Counted from the first letter of the stretch, positions 25,538 to 35,159 are shown. The stretch is 64,000 bases of DNA from G963422445 sp963422445 (GCA_963422445.2 OY729512.2:4898001-4962000), one strand, 5' to 3'. Notes: a model not told the origin generated them from the sequence alone. Program-made: numbers and translations.

Positions 25538-27673
25538 TCAGTCGGCAACCGGAGCCTTTCCCTCAGGCATTGCCATACCGATCAACACAAACCATTCTTC
25601 CTCGCTCAAGACCGTCACACCGAGCGCTTCGGCCTTGGTTGATTTCGAACCGGCACCCGGACCGGCAATAACGTAATCGACTTTCTTCGAGACCGAGCCG
25701 GCAACCTTGGCCCCCAACCCTTCGGCGCGGGCCTTGGCCTCCGACCGCCCCATCCTCTCAAGAGTTCCCGTGAACACGACGGTCTTACCGCTAACCGGAC
25801 TGTCACCCGCCGATGGCGCCTCAAAGGGTCCGATCTTAAGCTCCCGCTCCAGATCGTCCAGAATGTCCCGGTTCTGTTTGTCGGCAAAGAATGCCGTCAG
25901 CTCACCAGCCACGGACGTGCCGATCTGGTCAATGTTCACGAGATCGGAATAGGCTTCCGACTCCGCGTCCAAAGCCGCATCCATGCCCTGACGCAAGTCC
26001 GCAAACGTCCCATAATTTGCCGCCAACAGTCTTGCTGTCGCCTGCCCCACCTGGCGAATTCCCAACGCGAAAACAAGCCGGTCGAGTCCGATCCGCCGCC
26101 GGTTTTCAATGGCTGCCAAGAGATTTTCGACCGACTTCTCGCCCATCTTCTCACGCTGCTTCAGATCCGCCTCGTGGGCCGAAAGCCGAAAAATATCGCC
26201 CGGCCTGACAATCAGACCGTCATCCCAGAACGCCTGGATCTGCCTGCCGCCCAAACCTTCGATATCGAAGGCGTCACGCGAAACAAAATGCTTCAGTCTT
26301 TCGACCGTCTGGAACGGGCAAGACAGACCGCCACTGCACCGCCGCACCACTTCGCCTTCGGGACGTATAGCTTCAGCCCCGACAGGACAAGGACATCGCG
26401 TCGGAAACTCGAACGGGACACTGTCTTTCGGGCGAGCGGCCTCGACCACGCGTACCACCTGCGGGATTACGTCACCCGCGCGCTGCAGCACCACGCGGTC
26501 GCCAACCCGGATATCCTTGCGCCGAATTTCGTCTTCGTTGTGCAGCGTCGCATTAGACACCTTCACACCGCCGACAGTCACCGGCTCAAGTCGCGCTACC
26601 GGTGTCATCGCGCCGGTGCGCCCCACCTGAATATCGATCGCGAGAAGAGTTGTCTCAGCCTGCTCGGCCGGAAATTTACGGGCAACGGCCCAACGTGGCG
26701 CCCGGCTCACAATGCCAAGCCGGTCCTGCCAGTCCAGCCGGTTGACCTTGTAGACAATACCGTCAATGTCATATGGCAAGTCCAGACGTTGCGACGCGAT
26801 GTCGTGGTAGATCGCAACAGCGGCGTCAATTGTGCCGCAGACAGCAGCCAACGGATTGGTCCGAAATCCCCAATCTGCCAGACGGTCGAGAAACTCCGAC
26901 TGCGTTGCCGCTGGCATTTCGGAAACAGCGCCCCAACCGTAAGCGAAGAAACACAATGGGCGCTGCCTCGTAGTCTCGGGATTCAGTTGCCGCAACGAAC
27001 CAGCCGCTGCATTGCGCGGATTGGCAAACACCCTGGCCTCCTTTCCAGCCGCCGCGGCCAAGTCTTCCTGATTGCGGTTGAGCGTCTGAAAATCCTCCTT
27101 GCTCATATAGACTTCCCCGCGGATCTCGAGTTCAGTTGGCACGTCTCCCTGCAATTCCTCGGGAATATCGGTGATCGTTCGCAAATTGCGCGTGATGTCC
27201 TCGCCGACAACACCGTCCCCACGGGTCGCCCCCTCAACCAGACGCCCGTGCTCATAGCGCAGCGCCGCCGACACCCCATCGATCTTGGGTTCGGCAACCA
27301 ATTCAATGTTGTCATCAGCCGCCAGGGATAGGAAACGCCGCATTCGTGCAACAAACTCCCGGAGTTCGGCATCATCAAAAGCATTCGCGAGCGACAACAT
27401 TGGCCGACGATGCGTGACCTTGAAAAACCCTGTGGTTGGCGTAGCGCCCACCGAGTTCGTTGGGCGAAGCCCAATCGCCAACTCCGGGAACGCCGCGACC
27501 AGTTCATCAAACCGTCTGCGCAACGCATCATAGGCAGCGTCGCTGATCTCTGGATCGTCGCGGCCGTGATAGCATTCATCGTGATGGGCGATCCGGGCGG
27601 CCAGGGTCGCAAGTTCGCTGGCCGCCGCGATATCGTTCCGGGCATCGGATTGCCCTGTGTCGTCGGTGTTCAT
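25538..27673 (-). CDS. ligA: NAD-dependent DNA ligase LigA
   Basis: 711 aa from the ATG at 27673. The Ia domain (HDECYHGRDDPEISDAAYD) and the adenylation domain with AEPKIDGVSA (catalytic Lys130 in KIDG) are followed by an OB fold, a four-cysteine zinc site (CPCPVG..CSGGLSC), HhH repeats and a C-terminal BRCT domain (GKTVVFTGTLERMGRSEA to LSEEEWFVLI). It seals nicks in replication and repair using NAD+. It starts 10 bp after the recN stop and is the last gene of bamD-recN-ligA, the order common in alphaproteobacteria. Confidence 0.97.
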   Translation of the reverse strand: MNTDDTGQSDARNDIAAASELATLAARIAHHDECYHGRDDPEISDAAYDALRRRFDELVAAFPELAIGLRPTNSVGATPTTGFFKVTHRRPMLSLANAFDDAELREFVARMRRFLSLAADDNIELVAEPKIDGVSAALRYEHGRLVEGATRGDGVVGEDITRNLRTITDIPEELQGDVPTELEIRGEVYMSKEDFQTLNRNQEDLAAAAGKEARVFANPRNAAAGSLRQLNPETTRQRPLCFFAYGWGAVSEMPAATQSEFLDRLADWGFRTNPLAAVCGTIDAAVAIYHDIASQRLDLPYDIDGIVYKVNRLDWQDRLGIVSRAPRWAVARKFPAEQAETTLLAIDIQVGRTGAMTPVARLEPVTVGGVKVSNATLHNEDEIRRKDIRVGDRVVLQRAGDVIPQVVRVVEAARPKDSVPFEFPTRCPCPVGAEAIRPEGEVVRRCSGGLSCPFQTVERLKHFVSRDAFDIEGLGGRQIQAFWDDGLIVRPGDIFRLSAHEADLKQREKMGEKSVENLLAAIENRRRIGLDRLVFALGIRQVGQATARLLAANYGTFADLRQGMDAALDAESEAYSDLVNIDQIGTSVAGELTAFFADKQNRDILDDLERELKIGPFEAPSAGDSPVSGKTVVFTGTLERMGRSEAKARAEGLGAKVAGSVSKKVDYVIAGPGAGSKSTKAEALGVTVLSEEEWFVLIGMAMPEGKAPVAD

Positions 27674-27683
27674 GGCAAGCTCC

Positions 27684-29360
27684 CTAATCTGGGTGGAGCA
27701 ACGTGTCTGCTGCTGCCCGCGCGGCATCGGTGATCACCGAACCGGACAGCATACGTGCAATTTCCTCCCGACGTTCCGTCGAGTCCAGCAACGCTGCCAT
27801 GGTCGCGGCCGCCTCGCCCGTCCCGACTTTGGCAATTCGCCAGTGCACCTTGCCGCGTGCCGCCACCTGCGGCGAATGAGTTATCACAAGAACCTGCAAA
27901 TGCTCACCAAGCACTTGCAAATGATTGCCAACAGCCGCTGCGACAGCACCCCCGACGCCGGCATCGACCTCATCAAATATCAACGTTGGCAACGGGTTGA
28001 CCCGCGCCAGAACCACACGAAGCGCCAACAGCAACCGGGACAGTTCACCGCCTGATGCGACCCGGTTGAGGGCTCCGGCCGGCATTCCCGGGTTGGTTGC
28101 AACCAGAAACCTGATACGGTCCCGGCCCTCGGCCGTCCAATTCTCTTCCCCGAGGGGCTCAATCATGGTCATGAACACGGCCTTTTCGAACTTCAAGGGG
28201 CACAGTTCGGCGGTCACGGCCTGATCGAGACGCATCGCCGCATCAACGCGGCTTTGTGACAATTTTTCGGCGGCCGCCACATAGCTGTCGCGTGCCATCT
28301 GCCTGCTGGTCTCCAATGCGGCAAGCGCGCCACCGCCGACCACCAGTGCGTCGAGCTTGCCTGCCACGTCCCTATGAAGCTGCGGCAACCCGTCCGGCTC
28401 GATACCATGTTTGCTTGCAACCGTACGTAATCCGTGCAACCGATCTTCAATCGAGTCCAGCCGTCCTGAATCGCTTTCAATATCCTCGGCCAGCCGGGTC
28501 AGAGCTGATTCGATCTCCTGCATTTCGGTCGAGGATCGGTCGAGGGCTGCGAGAACCTCGTCGATGCGGTCTCCAGCCCGGTCGCTCACCCGTTCGAGGC
28601 TACGCTGCGCCATGGCAACGGACTCCGCTGCACCGCCGTCACCGTTGACCAGTTCAAGTGCATGCCCCATAGCCTCAAGCACCTGCCCGGCATTGGCCAG
28701 GATTGTCCGGGTTTGCATGAGTTTGGCTTCTTCACCGATCTCAGGCGCCAGTGCATCAAGCTCGGCGAGGGCAAAACGCAGATACTCTTCTTGCGTCCGC
28801 GCCTCTGTGAGCGCAGTCCGTTTCCGTTGATAAACGTCGCAGGCGTTCCGCCAGGCTGCGAAGGTTTCCGAAACCCGGGCACCAAGATCTGGGTGATCGG
28901 CAAAATCATCAAGAAAACGGCGATGTGAGGCCGGATCGAGTAGTCCTCTTGAATCGAACTGGCCCTGGATTTCGATCAGAACATCCCCAACCCGACGCAA
29001 CAAGCCAGCACTGACCGGTTCGTCATTGATGAAAGCCCGACTACGGCCGTCACGTGCAACCACCCGGCGCAGGATCAACGGCTCCTGTTTCAGACCGTCT
29101 GCGACGGCTCCAGCCTCTTCAAGAACCGTACTCACCGATTCAGGGTTGGCAAGTTCGAATGTTGCAGTGACGTTGGCCTGCCCGACGCCATGACGAACCA
29201 GCCCGGAATCCGCTCGTGAGCCGAGTGCCAACCCCAACGCATCAAGCAGGATTGATTTGCCGGCACCGGTTTCACCGGTCAGAACCGAGAGGCCATCACC
29301 AAACGACAGGTCTAGCTGATCTATCAGGACAATGTTGCGAATCGACAACTCGGAGAGCAT
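27684..29360 (-). CDS. recN: DNA repair protein RecN
   Basis: 558 aa from the ATG at 29360 (MLSELSIRNIVLIDQLDL), 7 bp after the bamD stop. SMC-like ATPase: Walker A GETGAGKSILLDALG (29-43), a long coiled-coil middle (about 150-380), signature RVASGGELSRLLLALRV and Walker B PTLIFDEVDAGVGG. It acts in double-strand-break repair with RecA. An upstream in-frame Met would extend it by 21 residues with no family match. Confidence 0.96.
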   Translation of the reverse strand: MLSELSIRNIVLIDQLDLSFGDGLSVLTGETGAGKSILLDALGLALGSRADSGLVRHGVGQANVTATFELANPESVSTVLEEAGAVADGLKQEPLILRRVVARDGRSRAFINDEPVSAGLLRRVGDVLIEIQGQFDSRGLLDPASHRRFLDDFADHPDLGARVSETFAAWRNACDVYQRKRTALTEARTQEEYLRFALAELDALAPEIGEEAKLMQTRTILANAGQVLEAMGHALELVNGDGGAAESVAMAQRSLERVSDRAGDRIDEVLAALDRSSTEMQEIESALTRLAEDIESDSGRLDSIEDRLHGLRTVASKHGIEPDGLPQLHRDVAGKLDALVVGGGALAALETSRQMARDSYVAAAEKLSQSRVDAAMRLDQAVTAELCPLKFEKAVFMTMIEPLGEENWTAEGRDRIRFLVATNPGMPAGALNRVASGGELSRLLLALRVVLARVNPLPTLIFDEVDAGVGGAVAAAVGNHLQVLGEHLQVLVITHSPQVAARGKVHWRIAKVGTGEAAATMAALLDSTERREEIARMLSGSVITDAARAAADTLLHPD

Positions 29361-29367
29361 GACCGCT

Positions 29368-30198
29368 TCAGAAGATCCAGAACCCGAAACCGAACAATCC
29401 GTCGTCTTTCTCTTCGCCTGCACTCAGCGGTCGGCCAGTTTTAAGGAGCGCGTAACTATCCTGGTACCATTCAGTTCCGGGGTAGTTGTGCCCGAGCACT
29501 GCCGCTGCTTTCGTCGCATCTTCGGTCAGGCCAAGAGCAGAATAGGCCTCGGTCAGCCGATGCAACGCCTCCGGCACCTGTTCGGTGATATCATACTCCC
29601 GGACCACGGTGCGGAACCGATTGATCGCCGCAAGATAGTGGCCGCGGTACAGATAGAACCGACCGATCTCCATTTCCTTGCCGGCGAGATGATTGCGGGT
29701 AAGATCGACTTTCAGACGAGCATCACGAGCATATTTGCTGTCCGGGAATCGCCTGACGACTTCCGTTAACGTCAGAAGCGCCAGACGTGTCAGTTTCTGA
29801 TCACGCCCGACATCCACGATCTGTTCGTAATAACACAAGGCCTTGAGATAGTAAGCGTATCCGGCATCGTCGTGCCCCGGATTGAGCTCAATGAACCGAT
29901 CCAGGGCGTTGACCGCCTCGTCATACTGATTGCTCTGGTAAAGCGAATACGCCGCCATGAGGCGAGCCTGGATCGCCCAGATCGAATAGGGATGCTGCCG
30001 TTCGACCTCGTCGAACATCGGTGCGGCGATCCGGTAATCTCCTGAAAGCGCCGTATCAAACGCGGCGTTGTAGAGTTCTTCAACCGTCTGTTCGACGTAT
30101 TCTTCTTCCTGTTGCGCCTCCAGCATGCTACAGGCCGGAGCAAGCCCGAGAACAATGAGCAGTAAACTCAGGCGCAGGGGGCGGACAATATGGTGCAT
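29368..30198 (-). CDS. bamD: Outer-membrane assembly lipoprotein BamD (ComL)
   Basis: 276 aa. Signal peptide LSLLLIVLGLAPAC with a lipobox-like end and Cys23 as the likely lipidation site. Five TPR-like repeats follow (VEELYNAAFDTALSGDYRIA, RLMAAYSLYQSNQYDEAVNA, AYYLKALCYYEQIVDV, RFYLYRGHYLAAINRFRTVV, EALHRLTEAYSALGL). It is the essential partner of BamA in beta-barrel insertion. It is usually next to lpxC in alphaproteobacteria; here about 5 kb of other DNA lies between. Confidence 0.95.
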   Translation of the reverse strand: MHHIVRPLRLSLLLIVLGLAPACSMLEAQQEEEYVEQTVEELYNAAFDTALSGDYRIAAPMFDEVERQHPYSIWAIQARLMAAYSLYQSNQYDEAVNALDRFIELNPGHDDAGYAYYLKALCYYEQIVDVGRDQKLTRLALLTLTEVVRRFPDSKYARDARLKVDLTRNHLAGKEMEIGRFYLYRGHYLAAINRFRTVVREYDITEQVPEALHRLTEAYSALGLTEDATKAAAVLGHNYPGTEWYQDSYALLKTGRPLSAGEEKDDGLFGFGFWIF

Positions 30199-30425
30199 GG
30201 CGATGACCGGATTTCTAACGCAGGAGATGGAGTCTGATATACCGCGTCAGGTCCCTTGCGCCAAGCCCGCCGCCCAGTTTGAGCGCAGATTTTGGCATAG
30301 CACCGCCGTTTCGCGGTCTTCGCGGCAACACCCGGCATCCAAGCTGGGACCGGTCTTGATAGGATGAAGAGCCCAAGTTTAATATCGCGAGGCTCGAATG
30401 CGGTCGCGATGGAGACCGGAAGGCG

Positions 30426-30739
30426 ATGAATTGGCTCATTGGATCAGTCGTTCCCGCTGTCATCATCGCGCTTGCATTGTGTGGCGCGCGACCGGCTGGT
30501 GCGCAATCCGACAACAAAGCCATGTCCGTGTCAAAGCCGGGCGATTCCATCGCAACCTTTCGTAATTGCAGCCTCTCGCGAAACAAGGCAACGCCAACGC
30601 CCAGTATAGTCTCGGCTTGATGTATCTCACCGGCCGCGGCACGACACAAGACCACGACATAGCTGTCAAATGGCTGAAGCGCGCAGCCGGGCAGGATCAT
30701 GCCCAGTCCCAAAGCCTTCTCCCAAGTTGGCAGTTTTTT
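30426..30739 (+). pseudogene. Secreted Sel1-repeat protein, frameshifted and truncated
   Basis: ATG at 30426 gives a signal peptide (GSVVPAVIIALALCGARPAGA). After SIATFR the frame shifts (near 30565) to MQPLAKQGNANAQYSLGLMY, LTGRGTTQDHDIAVKWLKRA, a clear Sel1-like repeat, then AGQDHAQSQS. The MITE-like element H cuts the gene at 30740, and no downstream part is visible on its other side. Confidence 0.75.
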
Positions 30740-30910
30740 GGGAATTATATACCTGACTAGACAATGGCAGATCCGCACGCGAATTGATCGCAATGGTCTT
30801 GCTACCCCGCGCCGGTGGCCGGGAAAACGCGCCGTAGCGACCATTTTGCAAGCAGAAAAGACATTGTGGTGAACGGAGAGACCTCTCGTCAAGTTAGGTA
30901 TATAATTCCC
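30740..30910 (+). mobile_element. MITE-like element type H (171 bp)
   Basis: Ends GGGAATTATATACCTGACT and AGTTAGGTATATAATTCCC, an inverted repeat of about 19 bp that matches the GGGGATTATATAC ends of transposon F and MITE G with one change. The interior has no ORF. It interrupts the Sel1-repeat gene. No matching 8-bp duplication is seen (AGTTTTTT against TTTTATTT). Confidence 0.75.
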
Positions 30911-31223
30911 TTTTATTTGTCCTGTTTCGATCCATTGTCCGTCCACAATGTTATCCTGGAGGTCGGACTGCGAGACGATTCCAACGCAGAATGGTCATGG
31001 CTCCGCGCCGATCGCACCCATCTGCCGTAAACGGTTAATCTCGACCTCGGCAAGGCCAAGCCAGTCAGACAGAATAGCCGACGCATGCTCGCCAACGGCC
31101 GGTTCCGGTTCGATCACCGGTGATGGACTGTCATGGAACCGGAGCGGACTAGTCGGCAAGACAATGTCGCCCATTTCGACGTGGTTGTAACCATGCGACA
31201 TGCCGTGTTCCCGCATATGGAAA

Positions 31224-32126
31224 CCTGATTACCCTCTAATCTAAGCAGTATTTAATATCGAATACTGCCATGTAATTTGATGATAGAAAAAGGACATTCA
31301 CATGGCGCGCAACCCAGTGCAGTTCCAGAAAGGAATCAGCCTCAACGCGTTCCTCTCCCTCTACGGCAGCGAAGACCAGTGCTTCGACGCCCTCTTTCAA
31401 TGGCGATGGCCGAGCGGCTTTCTGTGCCCACACTGCGCCCATGACCGGTGCTGTCAGTTGAACACCCGAAAGTTCCAGCAGTACAACCGCTGCCATCGCC
31501 AGACCTCCATCACCGCGGGCACCATCTTCGACTCCACCAAGCTCCCGCTCACGGTGTGGTTCCAGGGCCTCTACTTCATGATCCAGGACAAGATAAGGTG
31601 CATCGGCGATGACGCTGCACCGCCAGCTCGGCGGCAAGCGCGGACGGGGGCACCGGGCAAGACCCCGTTCGTCGCCGCGTTCGAGACCAATGAGCAGGAA
31701 CATCCGCTGCGCGTGACGCTCACCGTGGTCGAAGGCTTCCGTCTTACCGAAATCGCCGCCTGGGCGCAGCAACACCTGAGCCCGGGCACGCAGGTGCTCT
31801 CCGATGGGCCGGCCTGCTTCAATGGCGTGACCGCGGCAGGCTGCGTGCATGAGTCGATGGTGACCGGCGGCGGGAAAGCGGCGGTCGAGCGCCCCGAGTT
31901 TCGTTGGGTGAACACGATTCTCGGCAACATCAAGACGGCATTGCGCGGCGCCTATCATGCGGTTCGCCCCAAGTATGCCCAGCGTTACCTCGCGGAGGTC
32001 GTGGACCGGTTCAATCGTCGCTTCGACCTGCCCGAGATCATCCCCGGACTGGTCTACGTGGCGCTGCGGACACCGCCGATGCCGGAGAGGCTACTCAAAT
32101 TGCGCTTAGCTTGAGTGGGAATCAGG
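31224..32126 (+). mobile_element. IS1595-family element type E, copy E2 (internally deleted)
   Basis: 903 bp, ends CCTGATTACC and GGGAATCAGG. Flanks TATGGAAA (31216-31223) and TATGGGAA (32127-32134) form an 8-bp target duplication with one mismatch. It is 114 bp shorter than E1 because of a deletion in the transposase. It inserted in the CoA-transferase gene. Confidence 0.9.
31302..32114 (+). pseudogene. IS1595-family transposase (E2), internal deletion
   Basis: It starts MARNPVQFQKGISLNAFLSL with the zinc ribbon CPHCAHDRCC. After YFMIQDK one extra base shifts the frame, and then about 115 bp are missing between two CTCGG repeats, which puts the rest (GKTPFVAAFETNEQEH to the end) back in frame. 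The open 270-codon frame therefore looks intact but lacks the segment with RQLGISDNAAWRMRHK and the DDAYLGG catalytic Asp, so it is inactive. Confidence 0.85.
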
Positions 32127-32827
32127 TATGGGAATCCGCAGTCACCTCGACCAGGTCACGAACCGGTTCCGCTGGCACGCGGTTCGCCTGCAGGACTGCC
32201 GCGGCCTCCGATTTCGTTCGGGTCCGGGTCCATGCCTCGACAACCTCATCGACCGCGGCCTCGTTTTCGGCCCGCGACTCATGGGTTGAGAACCGGGCGT
32301 CATCCCTCAGATCGTTACGCCCGATCACGTTGAGGAGATAAGTCCAGTGGGCCTCCCGGACACAGATGATCGCAATATGACCATCAAGCGTCGGATAAAC
32401 ATCATAGGGGGCCGACCTTTGGGTCGGATGGCGGTTGCCGCGGCGTGGAGGTTGCCGCCAGCCATTGCGATACAAACTCGCAATGTTGGAGGTAAGGACC
32501 GGATAAATGGCCTCCTGCATCGCCAACCTCGACAATTCGTCCACGCTCGGTCATTGAACGTTCGAACAGCGCCGTCATGATGCCGGCATAAAGATGGATC
32601 CCGCCGACAAAGTCGCAAATCGCTGCGCCGGCCTTGGCGTGTTCAACATGGCGAAGGACAACGGAACCGCACCACCGCCACGGTAGCGCAGAACATCGCC
32701 CGCCAACGGTTCGACCTTGACCACATCGGCCCGGCATGCGCCAGCAGGAATCCGGCATAGGGGCCATTGTAGATCTGACCGAGATCGAGAATTTTCACGC
32801 CCTCAAGCGGCTAGCGCGCGGGTGTCG

Positions 32828-34003
32828 TCATGATGGCACCCTCAGCGCAGCGCCCATGATGTCGCGAGCGATCACATGTTTCTGAACCTCGCTCGGCCCT
32901 TCGCCTATCCGGCGAATCCGCATCTCCCGGAACCAGCGTTCAAGCGGAAGATCCTTAGCGACGCCGAGGCCGCCGTGAATCTGCATGGAACGATCAATCA
33001 CCCTAAATCCGTTCTCGGTGCAGACCAGCTTCGCGATCGCTGATTCGGTTCGGAACGGTTCCCCGCGATCCGCGCGCGACGCAGCGTCGAGAACCAGGAG
33101 CCGGGCGGATCGAATATCGATCTCGTTTTCGACCAGCATCCACTGAATGCCCTGACGGCTGGACAGCGTCGCCCCGAAGGTCTCGCGCAGCTTCGAATAC
33201 TCGACCGCCATTTCATGCGCCCGGATCGCGACCCCCAGACACTCCGCGGCGTAAGGGATCCGCTGACGGGCCAGACGATCATTGGCGATGGCAAAACCAC
33301 CACCCTCTTCACCGAGAATGTTCTCATGCGGCACCCGGAGATCATCGAGCCGGATCTCGGTTGCGTATTTCGCGGAGCGCAGCGTATGGACGACCCGGGC
33401 AACATTGAAGCCTTCCCAACCGGTCTCGACGATAAAAGCCGTCACGCCTAATCGACCAGGACCTCCGGTTCGCGCGAACACCAGACCGTAATCGGCCCGG
33501 TCAGCGCCACTGATCCACAATTTGGTACCGTTCAAAACCCAGTGCGTGTTGCCGTCACGCACGGCGCGAGTCTGGATTGCGCGGGCCGGATCGCTGCCGC
33601 CGGACGGCTCGGACAGTGCGAAAAATACCCGTTTTTCGCCGCGCAGCATCGGATAGAGATATTTTTCCTTTTGCGCTTCGGTCGCCTCGAATAGTTGGGC
33701 CTGCCGGGCGCCGCCGAAAGCGTAGTAACAAGGTGCATAAAGCCCGGCTCGGTGCTGACTGCACTCAATGGCAATCAACACCCGGGTCACCATGTCGATA
33801 TCAGGACCGCCATAGTCCGGCGGGGTATCCAGGCCATACAAACCCATCGCCTTGGTCTTTGCAACCAGTCCGGCCAGAACTGCCGGCTCGACCTCATCGG
33901 CGTCAGGATCGAAGTCGGCTTCCAGCGGCACGATTTCTTCACGCACGAAACGACGGACCGAATCGACGATGATTCGCTGTTCGTCGGTGAGCGCTAAATC
34001 CAT
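32828..34003 (-). CDS. Acyl-CoA dehydrogenase family protein
   Basis: 391 aa from the ATG at 34003 (MDLALTDEQRIIVDSVRRFV), preceded by CAGGAGGATGGTGAC. Standard FAD-containing fold: N-terminal helices, FFALSEPSGGSDPARAIQTR (FAD/substrate loop), WVLNGTKLWISGADRADYGL, RQRIPYAAECLGVAIRAHEM, and the C-terminal segment QIHGGLGVAKDLPLERWFRE with IGEGPSEVQKHVIA, where the Glu of IGEG is the likely catalytic base. It oxidises an acyl-CoA to the enoyl-CoA, passing electrons to ETF. Its stop overlaps the CoA-transferase start (ATGA), and it follows the small GIY-YIG-like gene by one base. Confidence 0.93.
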   Translation of the reverse strand: MDLALTDEQRIIVDSVRRFVREEIVPLEADFDPDADEVEPAVLAGLVAKTKAMGLYGLDTPPDYGGPDIDMVTRVLIAIECSQHRAGLYAPCYYAFGGARQAQLFEATEAQKEKYLYPMLRGEKRVFFALSEPSGGSDPARAIQTRAVRDGNTHWVLNGTKLWISGADRADYGLVFARTGGPGRLGVTAFIVETGWEGFNVARVVHTLRSAKYATEIRLDDLRVPHENILGEEGGGFAIANDRLARQRIPYAAECLGVAIRAHEMAVEYSKLRETFGATLSSRQGIQWMLVENEIDIRSARLLVLDAASRADRGEPFRTESAIAKLVCTENGFRVIDRSMQIHGGLGVAKDLPLERWFREMRIRRIGEGPSEVQKHVIARDIMGAALRVPS

Positions 34004-34004
34004 G

Positions 34005-34388
34005 TCACCATCCTCCTGTTCCCGGTCGTCGCTCGCCTTGACCCAGACCGCCATCCGGACGCAAACGGCCACAAACGCGTCGATCGCTGTCGTTGTTGGC
34101 AACAGGCAAACGGCCGTGATCATGCAGGAACACACTCAGCAATTCGGCGAACCGGGTCCGGTAGGACATTGTTACTTCAATGCGGAACCGGGTCGCACCG
34201 GCCGGCGGATCGGCGAGCGCCTGTGCGAGTTCGCCTCTCAGTCCGAATCGGGTTCGGGCATCGGCTACACCGATATAGAGGATCTCCCCCTGGTCATCGC
34301 CAAGTTGGTAGACACCGAGATGAGCAGCGATACCCTGCAGATTGGCCATCGACAACCTGACCCACGGCTTGCCCAGTCTGACCGCCAT
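34005..34388 (-). CDS. Small GIY-YIG-like protein in a CoA operon
   Basis: 127 aa. The core is IAAHLGVYQLGDDQGEILYI followed by GVADARTRFGLRGELAQAL; GVY and YIG spaced by 13-14 residues, then a conserved Arg-rich turn, resemble the GIY-YIG fold. The tail (HGRLPVANNDSD) ends a compact domain; the last 25 residues are Arg/Gly-rich. I am not sure of the family name; such proteins are found next to acyl-CoA dehydrogenase genes. It starts 9 bp after the hydratase stop and ends one base before the dehydrogenase ATG, so it is part of the operon. Substrate unknown. Confidence 0.75.
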   Translation of the reverse strand: MAVRLGKPWVRLSMANLQGIAAHLGVYQLGDDQGEILYIGVADARTRFGLRGELAQALADPPAGATRFRIEVTMSYRTRFAELLSVFLHDHGRLPVANNDSDRRVCGRLRPDGGLGQGERRPGTGGW

Positions 34389-34397
34389 GGCCGTCGC

Positions 34398-35159
34398 TCA
34401 GATCCCCCGGAACACTGGAACCCGTTTCTCGAGACGTGCCGCCATCCCTTCTTTTGCATCGGCGCTGGCTCGCGCCTTTGCAACCAGGCTGTCGATATCG
34501 TCGTGTTCGATAGCGTCGCGAAAGTCGAGTTGACGAATGATCATCGCCTTCATCGCTCGCAGCGACAGCGGCGCATTGGCGGCCAGTCGATCCACGATCA
34601 TGGAGGATTCGGACTCGAGATCCGTGTCCCGCACGGTCCTTGCGATGATGCCGCGGTCCCTCATCCAGCGCGCAGGCATCGGGTCACCGAGCAACAGGAT
34701 CTCCCGGATGCCGGCCGGTCCCGCAACTTCCATCAGCTTTTTGGAAAGAAACCAGGACGGCGCCAGACCGATCTGGGCCAGCGACATGCCAAAACGTGCC
34801 GTCTCCGCAGCAACCACGAGATCACAATGCAACGCCATCTCGCATCCGCCGGCGATTGCTGCTCCCTGCACGACGGCGACCACGGGTAGCGGATGGTTTT
34901 CAATCGCATGAAACACCTTTTCGACCGGACTTGCCGATCCCTCCGACGGTTTACGCTGCCGTTCCACAAGATCGATACCGGCGCAGAACGATGGACCGTT
35001 GCCGCGCAGAACGATAACCCGGTCATCGGATTCAGGAACGGTCGTAAACACGGAATGGAGTTCGTCGAGCATGGCCAGATCCATGGCGTTACGTTTCTCC
35101 GGGCGGTTCAGCACGACCGTTTTTACCGGCCCGTCGGTTTTTACGAGAATTCTGTTCAT
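34398..35159 (-). CDS. Enoyl-CoA hydratase/isomerase family protein
   Basis: 253 aa from the ATG at 35159 (MNRILVKTDGPVKTVVLNRP), with GGAG upstream; a GTG 33 bp earlier is a weaker choice. Crotonase fold: RPEKRNAMDLAML, oxyanion-hole segments GPSFCAGIDL and GAAIAGGCEMALHCDLVVAA, C-terminal helices LSLRAMKAMIIRQLD. It would hydrate or isomerise an enoyl-CoA. It heads the operon hydratase - GIY-YIG-like - dehydrogenase - CoA-transferase, suggesting degradation of an unusual acid activated by CoA transfer; this is inference. Confidence 0.9.
   Translation of the reverse strand: MNRILVKTDGPVKTVVLNRPEKRNAMDLAMLDELHSVFTTVPESDDRVIVLRGNGPSFCAGIDLVERQRKPSEGSASPVEKVFHAIENHPLPVVAVVQGAAIAGGCEMALHCDLVVAAETARFGMSLAQIGLAPSWFLSKKLMEVAGPAGIREILLLGDPMPARWMRDRGIIARTVRDTDLESESSMIVDRLAANAPLSLRAMKAMIIRQLDFRDAIEHDDIDSLVAKARASADAKEGMAARLEKRVPVFRGI

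Larger units (their letters stand above)
30995..32831 (-). pseudogene. CaiB/BaiF CoA-transferase (family III), broken
   Basis: ATG at 32831 overlaps the acyl-CoA dehydrogenase stop. The start reads MTTPAR, then a TAG, then PLEGVKILDLGQIYNGPYAG and FLLAHAG, the family N-terminus. Further pieces in other frames are ICDFVGGIHLYAGIMTALFE and RSAPYDVYPTLDGHIAIICV. The C-terminal end is SPSPVIEPEPAVGEHASAIL, SDWLGLAEVEINRL. It is split by IS1595 element E2 and has several frameshifts and probably an internal deletion. It was the last gene of the enoyl-CoA hydratase operon. Confidence 0.8.
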
